Positions 29,285 to 41,375 are shown, counted from the stretch's first letter. The stretch: DNA of 64,000 nt from Setomelanomma holmii (GCA_010015745.1 ML978279.1:1-64000), one strand, 5' to 3'. Made by a program: numbers and translations. Notes: generated from the sequence alone by a model not told the origin.

Positions 29285-31290
29285 AAAGTGTCGAACAGTT
29301 TAGTGCCGAATGCGCACCAAGGTTGCTCTCAGAATGTGGTGGCGAATATGCTGTGTCTGGGACATGTATTGTAGTGAGTGTAGCGAGTTGGACGCGGTGG
29401 TTGCTGTGCAAAGGAGTGGATGTTCGGGCTGTTGCCGGCGGAATAGTCCAGTCAATGGATGCAATGCTGAAAGCGGAGAGTGAATGTCGAGAAACGAACG
29501 GACGCCAATGGGCTGGCTGGTGGAGGAAGGATCTGGCGAGAGATCAACCGTCCAATCGCACCTCAAGTAGAAGCCGCTGGGAAAGTGCAGCGACAACGTG
29601 GTGACGCACCTGGCCGCGGTCAATGGACCAGCATTCACTATACAAAGAAAGTCGCTCGCGCAGGTGCGAAGCGGAGTCTAAGAGGTGGCGACGTGTGGAG
29701 ACAGCGGGCGATATTGCAAGCGTTGTCGTTTCTGCTGTGCGTGGTGCAACGTAGCGGGGGCCACCTAGTCTATGAATCGCCGTCGCGCGACAACGGTGCA
29801 AAGGTTGCAGGTCCGGGAGCGGGTTTCCCTCTCGATCTTGGTTCTTGACGCTCGCCAGATCCGCGCAGCGCTGGAGATAGAATTGTCGACGTCGCAGCGG
29901 AGTCGTGGTGGGAGAGGGAGCGCTGCTGCTGAGAGGGAAGACACACGGCAGCGACGTTGGGGTGGAGGACGGGCTGCTCCTGCCCCATTGGCTACCAAGC
30001 GAAATACAGTGCTATGAGCCGCCCAAAATAGAAGGATCCACCGAGCAAACTGCACGGCCCGGAAATTATTGAGCGACCTACCACGTAAGAATCAGTCATT
30101 CGATGGAGCTGAACGCAGCGATTGTCAAATTTGTGTCGCCTGTCACCTGTCCCTTCCACCACTCTCGCAGTCTGGACTTCCTGAAGCCGCGCTTTTGTAT
30201 GACGTTGACTTGCGGAAGTCTGGTTGGCTAGGACCATGTGCAGCTCTCCGTCCCGTCCTGCAGAAGCTCGCACCACCTCGAACGACATCCAGGAACGCCA
30301 TTCTGGAGCACGCCCTGACTGTCGCTGAGAAGTCTATTGTGTTATTCTCGTAACCACCTGCACCTCCAATAACTCGCACACTCTGTCGTCGCACATGCGA
30401 CCACGAGGCCTCGTTGCGCTGGCGCACAGAGTCACGTCTTTTGCGCAAAAACAGTCCTTTCGAGATTGTACCTAGCATTCGGTCCTCCAAACGCGGCTTG
30501 TGCTCCTGGCCAGGCGGTTTATTGCTAAGCTCATCTCAAGGAACCATGTCTCGCTAGGGTTGCTTGTCCCTGCGAACACCTCTGCGAATTTTGATCAAGG
30601 CTTGCAACTCCTTTCCTAGTGTTTCTGCAATCATCTGCCACACTGCAATATTGCGAGGCGGGATCACCGGTGGCTGGCCCAGCCCAAAAACAAGAGGAGA
30701 AGAGACCTCGTCCACAAGTCCAGCGTGTTCACTGATTGATGCGGACAAAAGGTGCTGCATGGCTGCGTTCCCCTAAGCGATGCTTACGATGGTAGCAAAG
30801 GTTTCTCTTATCTTGATCTGGTAACAGATGCGAATTTGAAGCTGCGCAGGCCGCGTGGCTGTTGCGATGCGTATTTTCACCCCCACTGGTTTTAAAGTGC
30901 AACATGCCTTGCAAAACCACTGTCGGCCAAGCGCGAATGTGCATGCCCAAACATGGGGAGCTGCTGTGTTTAGAGTACTTGAGCTCGGAATACTTCGCTA
31001 TTTAAGAAACCTGTGGATGGCCCAAATAGCATGCGTGATGCCCAGGTAGAATACTGCAGTATTCTGCGTTCATCGCCCCATTAGCCTATGCGGCCAGCCC
31101 CATCTTGCGCCGCGCTTGCCCCTCCATCTTCCGCACCTCTACACACTAAATTGTGAGCCACATTGCGCTGCAGGTACGAATACGCCTTTTGCTCGAGCCT
31201 GAGCTACATATGTTTTCACAAGAGCTCTGTAGATCATGCATGTTAGTAGCGCAATAACTTGAACGTCCACTCGCAGCGCACCCAGCGAAT
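29285..31290. promoter_or_regulatory. 2-kb divergent intergenic region, no gene supported
   Basis: The gap lies between the membrane protein (minus) and the alpha/beta-hydrolase (plus). A minus-strand frame at 30554-30760 (SPLVFGLGQPPVIPPRN) has protein-like composition but no recognisable family, start context or splice partners. The interval probably holds long 5' leaders and promoters. Confidence 0.4.
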
Positions 31291-33381
31291 ATGACGTCGC
31301 CGCGACACGGGCAAGTATCAACCAAACATGAAGCCACTCCAAGTCGGCAACCACCACCTTTACCACCAAGGACAGTTTCTCGCGGCGGTGCAGCATCTCA
31401 GAAAATTTCGCCTTCGGTGATGGCCATGTCGTCTCATGATCCGTGCTCGTCTTCCACTCAGTCGCTGGTTCCAGACCCGTCGGTGGACAGCTCACAGCTT
31501 CGGCGGGTGCTGCTTGTGTACATTCATGGCTTTATGGGCAAAGAGACAAGCTTCAGAAGTTTCCCAGCTCATGTGCATAATCTCGCCACGGTCACTCTTG
31601 CCGACACACATGTGGTGCACACGAAGCTCTACCCGCGCTATCAGTCTCGAAACTCGCTCGCGATAGCGAGAGACAATTTCTCGAATTGGTAGATATTGGC
31701 CTAACAACTCCACATACACAGCTAACAATCATTCAGGCTGGCTCCACATGAAGATCAGTGGACAGATGTGATTCTGCTTGGACACTCAATGGGCGGCTTG
31801 CTTGCTGCGGACATTGCACTAACTTTTCGCCATCGCATAGTCGGAGTCATTAATTTTGATGTTCCTTTCCTGGGAATGCACCCAGGTATTGTCAAGGCTG
31901 GTCTAGGTAGCATCTTCAGCCCAGCTCCTGCGCCCGCCGATGCCATTCCTGAAGATCCGCCCGAGAAGAAACCAAGTCGAATTGGAACTCTCTTCAACCC
32001 CAAGCCATCTGATCCTAATTTCAACCCTTCATTCGCCAATGATGTCCAGCTCCCGGTGCGTAAAGGCTGGGAGAACACTTTGCATTGGCTGAACAAGCAC
32101 TACTCTAATGGGCTCAGAGAGGGTGCGAAAAGCTTGGTGAAGTCGCATCTGGAATTTGGCGGTGCTATGGCGGACTACCGAGAGTTGAAAGATCGATACG
32201 CCAGAGTTAGGGCATTGGAGGAAGATGATGAAGGGAAGCGAAAGTCAGCCAATCCTGGAGTTGCTTCGCCTCCCCGGATCCGCTTCATCAACTACTACAC
32301 AGTAAGCACGGGAAGACCAAAGAAACTAAAGTCACCGAAGTATCCGTCGCCCTCAAGACCATCCATTAGAGGATTGGAGAGCCGTGATAGTAATGTAGGC
32401 TCGCTCGCATCAGCATCCCGACCAGCTCGTGAAAGCATCCGCACTGAGTCTGCCGTAGCTACTCCGCGAATATCTGTAGAAGTGCAGGAGCACCAGAGCA
32501 ACGAGGTAACACCTCTTGGCCCGCAGGAGCCTCTATCTGCAACATCACCAGTCGATAGTATGAGCCTACAAAGCTCAAGTCGGCAGTTGAGCGGTCCCCC
32601 AAATTTGTCCGAGATCCCTCCAATACCACAAGAGCCGCCATTCGTAGACCTCATGCAGTTCTCAGATAAGGCACAGCGAAAGGCCGCCGAGAAAGAGCAT
32701 GACCAGGCGCTCAAAGAGTACCAGAAGGCAGTCAAGGCTCGTAACAAAGCTATCAACGAGCGAACTAAGCTTGAGGAGAAATGGGAAAAGCAACAACAGC
32801 ATGATTTGAAACACCAACAGAATGAGTCCAAACACGACTTATCTGACTTCCATCCGAGCAACGACATGCACACAGGCCACGAGGTGCGAGTCGAGGAAGC
32901 GCCCGAGATCCAAGCTTTGGATGAGGACTTGGGAGCTATGCAGTTGGGAGACAATCCACATCATCCTCACAGTGCGAGCACCACGCACCCATATGGCAAT
33001 TATGACTTTTCTCGTAGCGCCATTCTCAGCCAAGCTGCACCCGACGACCAAGCGTCCATGACCGAATCATCCTACACACTTGCAACAACAGACAGCAATG
33101 CAACACAGCCGCCGACGCCAGGCGCTGATGGCGAGGCTGCACCCAGGAAGAAGAAATTGAAGAAGTTCTGCATGCTGCCACCCAAAGACGCTATGGGGAA
33201 CAATGATCCGACGTGGGTCCGTGTATTCATGCAGAACCTGGATGAGGTCACAGCACATACTTCGCTGTTCTTCGTCAATGAGACCTACGAGCGCCTAGTC
33301 GGGGACGTGGGTGCTAGGATTGAGGAGTGGATTTGTGAAGCGGACAGCGTGCGCGTTATTCGGGAAATGCAAGGATACTAA
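31291..33381 (+). CDS. Alpha/beta-hydrolase (DUF676/lipase-like) with long disordered C-terminus
   Basis: Exon 1 is 31291-31688, intron 31689-31736 (GTAGAT..CAG, phase 2) and exon 2 is 31737-33381, for 680 residues. The hydrolase part has the oxyanion-hole motif LLVYIHGFMGKETSFRSFPA, then THVVHTKLYPRYQSR and the nucleophile elbow LLGHSMGGLLAADIAL (Ser in GHSMGG, near residue 149). PFLGMHPGIVKAG follows. From about residue 200 the chain is Ser/Pro-rich, with a charged coiled coil (QRKAAEKEHDQALKEYQKAV, INERTKLEEKWEKQQQ). A conserved end follows (KKLKKFCMLPPKDAMGNNDP, WVRVFMQNLDEVTAHTSLFF). The substrate is unknown. The family is widespread in ascomycetes, with the same catalytic head and C-terminal block. 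ATGs downstream of 31291 are possible starts, since the first 45 residues are low complexity. Confidence 0.82.
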
Positions 33382-33461
33382 CGACGCTATTTGCGACTGC
33401 ACATGGCGCTGGACACCCAGTAATTCAAGACCTTGCATTCTGCACTCCTTGAAAGTTATAC

Positions 33462-34005
33462 TCATATCCATCCCTTCGCTGTCATCGCCCAGCCAACTCC
33501 AGATAATGCCCATGACGCGCCCAACGCGCCGAGTAAGAAGACCACTTGCTCACTGCCTCGTATAGCATCGTTGAACTTTTGGACAAAAGGAACGTGCGTC
33601 TGCTCTTTCTCATTCCAGAAATTGGCCATGTGTTGACGGGTCAAAATCAGCATCGCAGTGTTTGCTCCGGCAGCTGTCACCAGAACGGTAGTCGACGATC
33701 CATACGACGTCGAAAGAAGAACGAGGGGCGTGAGGAACGAAACGAGCAACTGCAGTACATTTAGCTTTTCCGAAGCACTCCAGCACAGCAATACATACAC
33801 TGATAGTCCCACTAGCTTGCGTCGTCCTCGTCTTGTGCAGCCTATGCGCCGCTGTATTACTCCATTCTGCGGCCTTCTCGCTCTGCTTTTCATACTGCTG
33901 CAAGCGCGAGATGTTCTGGTAGGAGAGGAAGAGGCCGTAGCCGGAGAGCGCGGAGGTGCAGAGGAGTTGGACGAGGGATTTGCTGATGGGTATGGCTTCG
34001 TGCAT
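33462..34005 (-). pseudogene. Small membrane protein gene with a frame break at a G-run
   Basis: From the ATG at 34005 the frame reads MHEAIPISKSLVQLLCTSAL, SYQNISRLQQYEKQSEKAAE and NTAAHRLHKTRTTQASG, a believable N-terminus with one hydrophobic helix. Just after ASG the sense moves to the neighbouring frame. This gives VYVLLCWSASEKLNVLQLLV, LTPLVLLSTSYGSSTTVLVT, NTAMLILTRQHMANFWNEKE and VVFLLGALGASWALSGVGWA to a stop at 33462. The shift equals one extra G in GGG (complement of 33808-33810). The joined product would have about 180 residues and three to four membrane helices. I do not recognise the family. A longer frame starting at 34106 exists, but its N-terminal part looks like an out-of-frame reading. 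Confidence 0.5.
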
Positions 34006-35228
34006 GTTGCGATGTTTTCTCGAGTCCGAGTAGGAAAGCTGGGGGCGGGATTGTGAACTGTGTCGAGTGGTAGATCTGTGGGGTTGCTGAAGCTTGATGG
34101 ATCCACTTGAGTTTCTTGATGATCTACGTCACTGGTGATTTGACTGGGGGATGGATCCCTGCTCGTCGCTTAATGCTGCAGCTCCAGCTCGAAGCTCGAG
34201 ATCGCTGGGCCATTAGCATCTCAACGAAGAGAACCCCAATACAATTGAGCTTGACCTGGACTGATATTTTCAAGGCTCTGGGGGTCTTTGAGCATTGATT
34301 AGCAGCACAAGGTTACCATAAGGACCTACCGAGTCTTATCTATTACAAGCTTGGAGTCGCCACGAGCCTCGAACTGGTGTCCACAGGAACGATAAGCTGC
34401 TATTGCGAGACAGCACGGAGAGTTAATGTCGTTGAACGCCGCCACTCGAGGTATTGCCGATGCCAGTCTGTATCGTCGCGTGAGGCTTTCATCGTGCGTG
34501 AGCAACACGGCTCCAGGTTCTTCGGGCGGCTGATGGATCTGTGCTCGTTGCCGAGGCGGACATGCTTGCCGTGGTGCGATTGGTGGCATGGGCATCACGC
34601 GGCTGCTCACATCGTCCGATCCTGGACCGCTAGGGGCGGGCTGTCACTCATATCGCATGGTACCGCAGATGCTGCACGCTGCCTCGAGTAACAATTGGAG
34701 CTGGTGAAAGCAACTCGACGCCCTCGCGTGCGCATGGAAACGTGGTGAAAGCGCCTCTCGCGTCGTGGTTCACGCAAAGAGATTGTGGGCCGTTGCTAGC
34801 GCGCCATGCGTCATCTCCTCGAGCTCAAACCCTGTCTAGTGGCGCAAGCTTCAAGCATCGTGGTACCACGGGTTTTCTTATGGAACTTTCATCTCTCAAC
34901 CAATAAACATAGTGCAGCAGACCCTGTTGACTTGCAAGAAATAAACTTCGCGATATCTTCATGCACTGCGCGTGAGTGAAGGCAATTGCAGTCTCTACGG
35001 TTCAATCGCTGCAGCTGCACTCCGGAGCGCCTGCATACTTAGCGATATTGCCGCCGTTCTCTTTGGTACAACTGCAACCTGTGATCGGCGCCTACTCCAA
35101 CTACGTCGCTGCGGGGAAGCTGCCACAATCAAAACTAGGTCCTGCCGGCTGCCTTGAGTGTGTGCGGGCGTGACCTCTTCGTTCTTTCCTGCGAGGAGAA
35201 CAGTCCTGTCTCTTTCATCACCGTCGCA
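34006..35228. other. 1.2-kb divergent intergenic region, no gene seen
   Basis: This gap lies between the broken membrane protein (minus) and glycogenin (plus). Frames are short. A CCTCGAACTGG stretch near 34370 recalls a tRNA T-arm, but the flanking bases do not form stems. Confidence 0.4.
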
Positions 35229-38142
35229 ATGGCGCGACCTCTGGAAGATGTGTACTGCACGGTAAGTTTCCTGCATGTGATACAGATACGCGAACTAACA
35301 TGCATTACAGCTGCTCATGAGCGACTCTTATCTGCCAGGTAAGCATGTCATACGCATCCATCGCGTGAAGCACGAGTGCTTGAAAGCAACGAGCTCTAGA
35401 AATCGTGCTAACAGTATTAGGTGCTGCTGTACTAGCCCATTCCCTTCGCGATGCTGGCACCAAGAAGAAGCTCGCCGTCCTCATCACGCTGGACACGCTG
35501 TCCGCCGATACGATTACCCAGATGAAGACGCTGTACGACTACCTGATTCCGGTCGAGCGCATACGAAACCCGAGTCCTGCGAATCTCTTCATTATGGGCC
35601 GTCCCGATCTGTCCTTTGCCTTCACGAAAATCGCTCTATGGCGACAGACGCAGTTTCGCAAGATCGTATACCTTGATGCCGACGTTGTAGCGCTTCGAGC
35701 TTTGGACGAGCTATTTGATATCGAGGCACCTTTTGCTGCAGCACCAGATATCGGCTGGCCTGATGCCTTCAATAGTGGCGTCATGGTCATATCCCCGAAC
35801 ATGGGCGAGTACTGGGCCCTACAGACCATGGCAGCCAGTGGAGACAGCTTCGACGGAGCAGACCAGGGTCTACTCAATCAGTACTTCGAGCATCGACCAT
35901 GGCAGCGGCTGAAATTTACATACAATTGCACACCGAACGCCGAATATCAGTGGGAACCTGCCTATCGTCATTACAAACGAGACATCAGCGCTGTGCACTT
36001 CATCGGCAAGAAGAAGCCCTGGTCTGGCGAACGGTCCAGCGGTCCTGGGGTGTACGGCGAGCTGCTGAGCCGCTGGTGGCAGGTGCATGATCGGCATTTG
36101 AGACAGGAAGCTTCAGGTAATGCTCAACAACACTCCGGAGGTGGAGCAGGACTCCCGTCTTCTGCCCCTGTACCCAACATTATTATCGAGCCCGAAGCTC
36201 CTGTCAGCACTACTGCTGAAGCTCCCATGACTGAAGCTGGAGAAGGGGCAGAGAATATTGACCAAGGTGTGATAGAGCCAACACCGACTACAGAGAAACG
36301 AAAATTCTCCGCGCCCGAGGTGGAGTGGGATGCGACAAAGTTTGAGCCACCTGCTCAATCAAAACCAGAGGCTGCCAACTTCCCCACGGCGCAGTATACC
36401 TTCAGCGACAGCCACCAGTTGTTCAAAGCACCGCAAGCTTATCCAGAACCACCGAGAGATATGTGGTACCAGGTGCCAGAGAGCAAGCCGAAACCTGCAG
36501 AACAACCTCGACCTATCTTCCCCTGGGAGCAACAGCCTGATAGGCCCAAAGCTACACGAGTATTCGCCGAGGACTTAGCTCCTGAGCCGACTCCAGCACC
36601 GGCAGTATCATCGCCAACACATCCATTCTCGACGGTCCATTACGACAACGATGGAGCCGGAGCTCGTGGCGCACCCGAGGGAGTCAAGAGCCCCGAAATT
36701 CTATCTTCACCAGCGTCCGCTGACAAACAGTGGCAGTCATTCCAACAAAACAATGCAAATGCGTGGGATAGTGTACCTGGGATAGAAAACTATGTGCGCG
36801 CCATCATGGACTCGCATGGTAGGCGGACCAAAACCCAGGTCTTGCAAGAGACTACTGGCACGGACGAGCTCAGCTCGCCGCTGCTCGAACGAAGGAATCG
36901 ACGTGAGAGCTTGATTTTGACCGACTTTCCCTCAGCTGTTGAACGACCGAGCCTTCCCGTCACGCCAGCGCCTATCAAGCGCCCCTTATTCTGGGGCGAG
37001 GAACGAAATGAGACTGGCGAACTTCCAGTTGCAGAAGGCGTTCCCGATCAAACAGAATGGGTATGTCCACAGTGTGGGTTTTCTTCTCTCAATTCGTCAG
37101 ATTTCCAGCGTCGTCACGAGTCCCTTGCCTCTGCTACTACTGCAGTCATCATCCCTCTTCCTGCCCCTTCTTCCGCACCATTGCCCGACACGAGCCATCG
37201 CGAGCAAGAGCAGTCAACTGCGCTGGCAGGCGCAGGCTCCGCGAAGGACGAAAGACCTGTGGCACACTCCGATCCTTCTACCGTGGATCAAGCAGAAACA
37301 CTCGAGAAGCATAACACGCCCATCCCTCCCTCGAGAAGCGGCCTCAGCCCAAGTGGCGTCCCACTAGCTTCTCTGACCGACCCGAGTCTATTTGCTCCTC
37401 CCTCGCCTGTCATCGACTCCAACGCACCCTTGCCTCCAGCGTCTGATTTGCAATGAGCAACCTGATGCCGCAATGCCATCATCCATGTCAAACCACAGAG
37501 CTAATTCGAATACGTGTAAAGAACCCAGACGCAAAGCTCGAGCAGCTACGAAGGTCATCGCTTGCCGAGTTCGAACATCTAGTGAAAGACCCTCATCCGA
37601 ACCCCCCACTACGAGCGCTACCAGAACATTCGATTCTCCATCCCGACACTGCAGGTCATCACTCCTTGACGAGAGGCTCTCCCAGGCCGGAGCAGATTAG
37701 TGCTTTCGATGGCGCAGGAGAGAAAATATCTCAGGATGCTTCAGCACAAGATGTCGCATCTACCAGTCAGCTGGACAGCACAATCGCTACGATAGACTTC
37801 GCTCAAAGTTCGACCTCAGTCGACGATCAACCAGCTTCCGCAACCAAAACAGGTGCAGACGAAGGACTCTTTTTCTCATCGCAAGGCATGGTATCCGAGT
37901 CGACTGCTTCTAGCCAAGCGACCTCCAGCTCCGCGTCACAGCACTCATCTTCCACTCACCAGACTATTTCACAACAAAGCACATCTTCCAGCGCACAGCA
38001 AATACAGTCTGGCAGGATGACCTTCACCCTCCCAGATTTTGGCAAAGACGACAAAACTGAAGTCAGCAAGACTGGAGAGGATCCCCTTAGTCCGACGCAG
38101 ACGCACGACGAAACTCTGAAGCAAGCCCAGAGACTTTTCTAG
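35229..38142 (+). CDS. Glycogenin (GT8 self-glucosylating initiator of glycogen), frame break in C-terminal region
   Basis: Exon 1 is 35229-35261 (MARPLEDVYCT), intron 35262-35310; exon 2 is only 28 nt (35311-35338, LLMSDSYLPG), intron 35339-35420; exon 3 starts at 35421. The GT8 domain has LAHSLRDAGTKKKLAVLITL, KIVYLDADVVALRALDELFD with the DxD metal site, PDAFNSGVMVISPN, DGADQGLLNQYF and AVHFIGKKKPW. Glycogenin glucosylates its own Tyr and primes glycogen synthase. The long tail is Pro/Glu/Ser-rich (FPWEQQPDRPK, WVCPQCGF). Exon 3 stops at 37454-37456, yet the next frame, overlapping by four bases, continues with a glycogenin-like helix (NPDAKLEQLRRSSLAEFEHL) and ends with SGRMTFTLPDFGKD at 38142. 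Either one base is missing near 37400-37456 or an unseen intron joins them. Confidence 0.85.
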
Positions 38143-38742
38143 TATTTTTTGTATAGCGGCGTCAGTCGAGGCGTTTGACGAGCCACGTTTGGTTGTTTCT
38201 CATTCTGAACATCGCGATGATCCGGGTGGTTTTGCTCAATTGGCGAGTGTCTTGCTTTCGTTGTCTTGTACGAATAACTTCTTTGCCTACTGTAGCCGCA
38301 TCGCTTGCATTTCACCTGCTGCATTTGCATCAGTTTTGCATGTTCTGGACCGTCGATCCCACGTTATGTATGGTTCATCCAGTTGATCAGATTCGCTTGT
38401 GGCACTTCCCTTTGACCACAAATTGTTACCAATAAAACCATTCTTATCCGCGGTTTATAAATACTGCTACGAGTGTGACTATGAGCGATATTGGTCGTTC
38501 AACAAATCACCGCTTGGTAATTACTGGTGTTGAACAGGTTAGGGACCGCATGGATTCATGAACAAACATTATAGTGCACGACCGTCAAGTCGAATACGGT
38601 GGATGGATGAAAATTCGATGATAATCTGGAGACTTAAAAATCCGAGGGTGGATCGACCGAGGTCGAGCTTGAACTAGCGCTGTCACTTCGCGCTGACGGT
38701 TGACGTTCGCGTCTCGCTCCTTCCATAATTAGCAACTCACAA
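38143..38742. other. Intergenic, no gene seen
   Basis: A 0.6-kb stretch downstream of glycogenin and upstream of the dipeptidase. CAATAAAACC near 38431 may be a polyadenylation signal for glycogenin. Nothing else was recognised. Confidence 0.4.
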
Positions 38743-40467
38743 ATGCCCCGCTATTTGCCCCTCCAAGTCCTGCGCTCCGCAAGGTCCCTCGTGCCCGCAC
38801 GTTCACTACCTTCCCGATTCACACCGGCTTATGCACCGCGAATAAGCGCTTTTTGCATTGGCCGAAGCTACACTTCGTCTATACTCGCACAAGCCTTAGC
38901 CGCAACACCACGGTTCTTGGACGAATACACACCAGAGCGCCTTCCCAACGCCGCTTGGCCTTACCTCTACAAACAACCTGACAAGATGGCGCACCTCGAC
39001 TCGTACTTCAAGGAGGTCGATGGCTTACAAGACAAGTTCATCGAGAGGCTACGAGAGGCAGTCGCAATCCCAAGTATCAGCTCGGAGGACCAGAGGAGGC
39101 CAGATGTTGTCAAGGTTTGCGCGTTCGGAATCGCAAGCATAGTTCAGGCTGACCAAATAACATAGATGGGTCACTGGCTCGCGGACCAGATCAAAGCGCT
39201 TGGTGGTACCGTTGAGCTTCGCGAACTTGGAAAGCAGCCTGGCCGCGAGCACCTCGACCTTCCACCGTGTCTCCTCGGACGACTCGGAGACGACCCAAAG
39301 AAGGCAAACGTCCTCCTCTACGGCCACTACGACGTACAGCCTGCGCAGAAGTCGGATGGATGGGCGACAGATCCCTTCACGTTGACCATCGACGACAAAG
39401 GCCGCATGTATGGACGAGGAAGCACAGACGACAAGGGGCCAGTGCTCGGGTGGGTCAATGCAATCGAGGCGCATCAGAAGGCTGGCCTTGAAGTACCGGT
39501 CAACCTGCTTATGTGCTTTGAGGGCATGGAGGAGAACGGATCAGAGGGACTGGACGACACCATCCGCGCCGAGGCGAAGAAGTTCTTCAAGGATGCCGAT
39601 GTGGTCTGCATTTCGGACAACTACTGGTTGGGCACAGAGAAGCCATGCTTGACATATGGTGTCAGAGGATGCAACTACTACTCTGTCGAGATCTCGGGAC
39701 CCGGTCAGGATCTACACTCAGGTGTCTATGGAGGCATGACCCACGAGCCCATGACTGATCTGGTCCGCGTCATGAACTCATTTGTCGACCCTGATGGCAA
39801 GATTCTCATCAAGGGTATCGATGACCTCGTGGCTCCTCTGACTGACGAAGAGGTCGCACTGTACCCACCAATTGCCTTCACAATGGACGATCTCAAGGAG
39901 TCACTGGGTGGTGAAGTCTCCATCCACAGCAGCAAGGAGGATGCGCTCAAGTCTAAGATGCGCTACCCTTCGCTCTCACTGCACGGTATTGAAGGCGCAT
40001 TCTACTCAGAAGGCGCGAAGACCGTCATTCCTGCGAGAGTGGTTGGCAAGTTCTCTATCCGCACAGTTCCCAACATGGAGATCGACGAGGTGACCAAGCT
40101 CGTGGAGAAGCATGTCAACGAGGAGTTCGCCAAGCTCAAGTCGAAGAACAAGATGAAGTTCAATGTGGTACACTGCGGCAAGTGGTGGGTTGAAGACCCC
40201 AACCATCCCAACTACACCGCAGCTGCAAAGGCCGTTGAGAGAGTGTATGGTGTTAAGCCAGACATGACCAGGGAAGGTGGCAGTATTCCTGTCACGCTGA
40301 CCTTCCAAGAAGAGCTTGGCAAGAATGTCCTGTTACTGCCAATGGGTAGCTCAACTGACGCCGCGCATTCAATCAACGAAAAGCTGGACAAGAGGAACTA
40401 CATTGAGGGTACTAAGTTGTTAGGCGCGTACTTGCATTACGTTGCTGGTGAGTTGAAGCACAATTAG
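38743..40467 (+). CDS. DUG1: M20 metallo-dipeptidase (Dug1/CNDP2 type) with N-terminal extension
   Basis: Exon 1 is 38743-39114, intron 39115-39165 (GTTTGC..TAG) and exon 2 is 39166-40467, giving 557 residues. The catalytic domain starts at MAHLDSYFKEVDGLQDKFIE (Met82, codon at 38986). Metal ligands and surrounding motifs are visible: LLYGHYDVQPAQ, MYGRGSTDDKGPVLGWVNAI, CFEGMEENGSEGLDDTI, VVCISDNYWL and LLPMGSSTDAAHSINEKL. The lid domain has ISGPGQDLHSGVYGGMTHEP. Dug1 is the Cys-Gly dipeptidase of the Dug glutathione-degradation pathway and CNDP2 is its animal counterpart. The first 81 residues (MPRYLPLQVLRSARSLVPAR, basic, Ser/Arg-rich) look like a mitochondrial presequence absent from usual cytosolic members. 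This suggests two start sites and dual localisation (inference). Confidence 0.95.
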
Positions 40468-40715
40468 GCAGCGGAAGAATTCGTAAAGTATTCAGCGCAA
40501 TCTCATAGCGTGCAGCCCGTCGCTCACCTCAAGACTTGATCGTAATATTCGTTCGATATGTTTGTGTTGAAAGAGTGATGTTCCTATAGCAGTTGTGGTC
40601 TTTCACCCACGTGCCGGAACGGAAAAACTTAAAAAGTTCATGGCTCGACCTCCAACAAGGCCCAGCACCATCACCGCCCAATCCCATTGCGTCTCATCAC
40701 AGCGCGCCGCAAAAC

Positions 40716-41375
40716 ATGTCGACATGTAAAACCCTTCTGCGAATATGTCCCAAGCAACGACAACCGTCCCCCCTCCCCATTACGCAATGCCGCAATGAAT
40801 CCACGACCCGACGACACAAGAAACTCCTCGCGCTCCCCGAAGCACCCTCATACACACTCGACCGCTCCTCGCCCACACTCATCTTCAATCCGCCATCGAG
40901 CGCGCCAAATGTATATCATACACCGCTAAAGTTCCTGCCCAAGGAGGACAAGAGGCGGCAGCTCTATTCCAACGCCCTCCAACACTCCACCACCAGCGCA
41001 CTCCGGCACAAAGCCTCCCCCATCACCGCACCGGGTACACCACTGCACACATCTTCACATCTCCCGCCTCGCCCTTCCTCCTCACTACCAACACCCGTCC
41101 GTGCACCCTACGAGAAAAAGTACAACCTCACCGACAAAGAGATTGCAGAGATCCGGACGCTCAGGACGCAAGACCCGTATACGTGGACGCGCGCGAAGTT
41201 GGCTGAGAAGTTTGGATGTAGTCAGTTCTTTGTGGGGATGGTGGTTAAGGCGAAGGACAGGGCGAGGGAGTTGGAGAAGAGTCATGAGGAGGCGAGGAGG
41301 AAGTGGGGAGCGAGGAGAAGGGAGGCGAGGGAGGATAGGGAGCGGAGGAAGGCGTTGTGGGGGAGGGATGCGTAG
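40716..41375 (+). CDS. MRPL20: Mitochondrial ribosomal protein mL58 (MRPL20 family)
   Basis: A single exon of 219 residues, starting MSTCKTLLRICPKQRQPSPL; an in-frame ATG 41 codons earlier is possible, but this start gives a normal mitochondrial presequence. The middle is Pro/Ser-rich (TLIFNPPSSAPNVYHTPLKF, LPKEDKRRQLYSNAL). The conserved core is KKYNLTDKEIAEIRTLRTQD, YTWTRAKLAEKFGCSQFFVG and MVVKAKDRARELE, followed by a basic, Arg-rich end (WGARRREAREDRERRKALWG). This pattern matches the fungal mitochondrial large-subunit protein family of yeast Mrpl20. It belongs to the mitochondrial translation machinery that makes inner-membrane proteins such as the partners of COX9, encoded 4 kb downstream. 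Confidence 0.78.
   Translation: MSTCKTLLRICPKQRQPSPLPITQCRNESTTRRHKKLLALPEAPSYTLDRSSPTLIFNPPSSAPNVYHTPLKFLPKEDKRRQLYSNALQHSTTSALRHKASPITAPGTPLHTSSHLPPRPSSSLPTPVRAPYEKKYNLTDKEIAEIRTLRTQDPYTWTRAKLAEKFGCSQFFVGMVVKAKDRARELEKSHEEARRKWGARRREAREDRERRKALWGRDA

Noticed and set aside
30554..30760. Minus-strand 68-codon frame with protein-like composition
   Set aside because: No recognisable family, no start or splice context that would extend it, and equally long frames on the other strand.
33462..34106. Longer minus-strand frame starting at 34106 as the true membrane protein
   Set aside because: Its N-terminal half is Ser/Pro/Arg-rich in a way typical of an out-of-frame reading, while the other frame gives a sensible helix-containing N-terminus from 34005.
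34330..34450. tRNA-like stretch with a T-loop-like CCTCGAACTGG on the plus strand
   Set aside because: The bases on either side do not pair into a T-stem and no acceptor stem or anticodon arm can be drawn.
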